From DASWVC01 sp036401335 (GTDB taxonomy: Bacteria; Verrucomicrobiota; Verrucomicrobiia; Chthoniobacterales; JAFAMB01), in assembly GCA_036401335.1 (NCBI GenBank), contig DASWVC010000253.1, positions 1-5,467 of the forward strand: a stretch of 5,467 nt of DNA, read 5' to 3'. Position numbers and translations under genes: made by a program. The notes under the pieces are model-generated. The model did no database searches. It saw nothing but the letters and a program-made list of their open reading frames with translations, and was not told where the DNA came from. Below are positions 5,100 through 5,467 of this stretch, piece after piece (position 1 is the stretch's first letter; the number at the start of each line of letters is the position of its first letter).

Positions 5100-5467
5100 C
5101 GTGCGCCCGAGTCGCAAAGAATGGTGGTGATGAATTGTCCGGGTCCAAACTGTTTTGCTAGCTTCACCGCGCCGCACACGTTGACGGCTGAGGACAAACC
5201 CAGAAACAATCCTTCATGCCGGAGCAGGTAGTAAACCATTTCGATGCCAACGTCATCCCTGATCCGGTAAGCTTCATCTACCTCCAAACCTTCGAGGTTC
5301 CCGGTCACACGACTCTGGCCGATGCCCTCGGCCACCGATTCACCGTCGTTTACCTCCGTGTGGCCCAGCTTGAACCACGACCACATTGAGGCGCCGTACG
5401 GGTCAGGGCAGACCACTTTCATGTCCCGCTTCCGTTCCCGCAGGAACAGGCCGGTGCCGGCCAGGGT
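5009..5467 (-). CDS. PLP-dependent cysteine synthase, C-terminal part (start beyond right edge)
   Basis: The minus frame is open from base 5467 to TAG 5009-5011 and gives 152 residues of a fold-type II PLP enzyme. At the edge, TLAGTGLFLRERKRD is the glycine/threonine loop that cradles the PLP phosphate, followed by MKVVCPDPYGASMW. GLEVDEAYRIRDDVGIEM and HEGLFLGLSSAVNVCGA are the typical substrate-domain segments. TILCDSGARYLSRLYN carries the Ser that contacts the pyridine nitrogen of PLP. Cysteine synthase joins O-acetylserine (or a related activated serine) and sulfide to form cysteine in the cytosol. The CDSGARY signature, in place of the PSSGERY of E. coli CysK, points to a subgroup distinct from classical CysK, and cystathionine beta-synthase-like use cannot be excluded. 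The Schiff-base Lys lies outside the window. The C-terminus looks intact and directly abuts the broken HD-like gene. Confidence 0.87.
   Translation of the reverse strand, partial: TLAGTGLFLRERKRDMKVVCPDPYGASMWSWFKLGHTEVNDGESVAEGIGQSRVTGNLEGLEVDEAYRIRDDVGIEMVYYLLRHEGLFLGLSSAVNVCGAVKLAKQFGPGQFITTILCDSGARYLSRLYNRDWLQQKGLVPRATGLEFLADL

Noticed and set aside
1..5467. Mobile element, phage defence or other undescribed system
   Set aside because: No transposase, integrase, terminal repeats, toxin-antitoxin pair, nuclease or reverse transcriptase motif was seen in any strong frame. Gene breakage is better explained by deletion and rearrangement.

Overview
The window is a GC-rich (by eye about 60%) bacterial chromosome segment. 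A verrucomicrobial host, perhaps a soil Chthoniobacterales-like organism, fits best. The reasons are the porin C-terminus of the 'putative porin' (Porin_5-like) type, a PEP-CTERM anchored DUF3494 protein, and start sites that mostly lack a strong Shine-Dalgarno. This assignment is an inference from protein style and not from a marker gene. No rRNA, tRNA, CRISPR array, transposase or integrase was seen.

Left part (1-2004). The 3' end of an outer-membrane porin gene on + meets, tail to tail with a 4-bp overlap, a complete minus-strand gene for a secreted DUF3494 (ice-binding/adhesin-like) protein. That protein has an extra C-terminal beta-rich domain and a PEP-CTERM sorting tail. About 150 bp of non-coding DNA lies upstream of it.

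Middle (2005-4303, all minus strand; the order of transcription is right to left). A full-length, catalytically complete histidinol-dehydrogenase-superfamily enzyme looks like HpsN (sulfopropanediol 3-dehydrogenase) rather than biosynthetic HisD. At its stop codon it runs into a short MalK/UgpC-type ABC ATPase remnant, then a very strong ribosome binding site in front of a 16-codon ORF. After that comes an ORF that is a SulP anion transporter with most of its membrane domain deleted in frame but its STAS domain intact.

Right part (4304-5467). A roughly 225-bp divergent region carries a 7-3-7 palindrome. It is followed on + by the N-terminal part of what looks like an HD-type phosphohydrolase gene, broken at its first metal-binding His. 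The window ends with the 3' portion of a PLP-dependent cysteine synthase gene on minus, running off the right edge.

Two themes stand out. First, three neighbouring genes (malK-like, SulP, HD) are each broken, while those next to them are intact, which suggests a decayed or repeatedly rearranged locus (or an assembly chimera). Second, the sulfonate-type dehydrogenase, the sulfate/anion transporter remnant and cysteine synthase could share a sulfur connection, but this is speculative. I did not find evidence for a wholly new multi-gene system.
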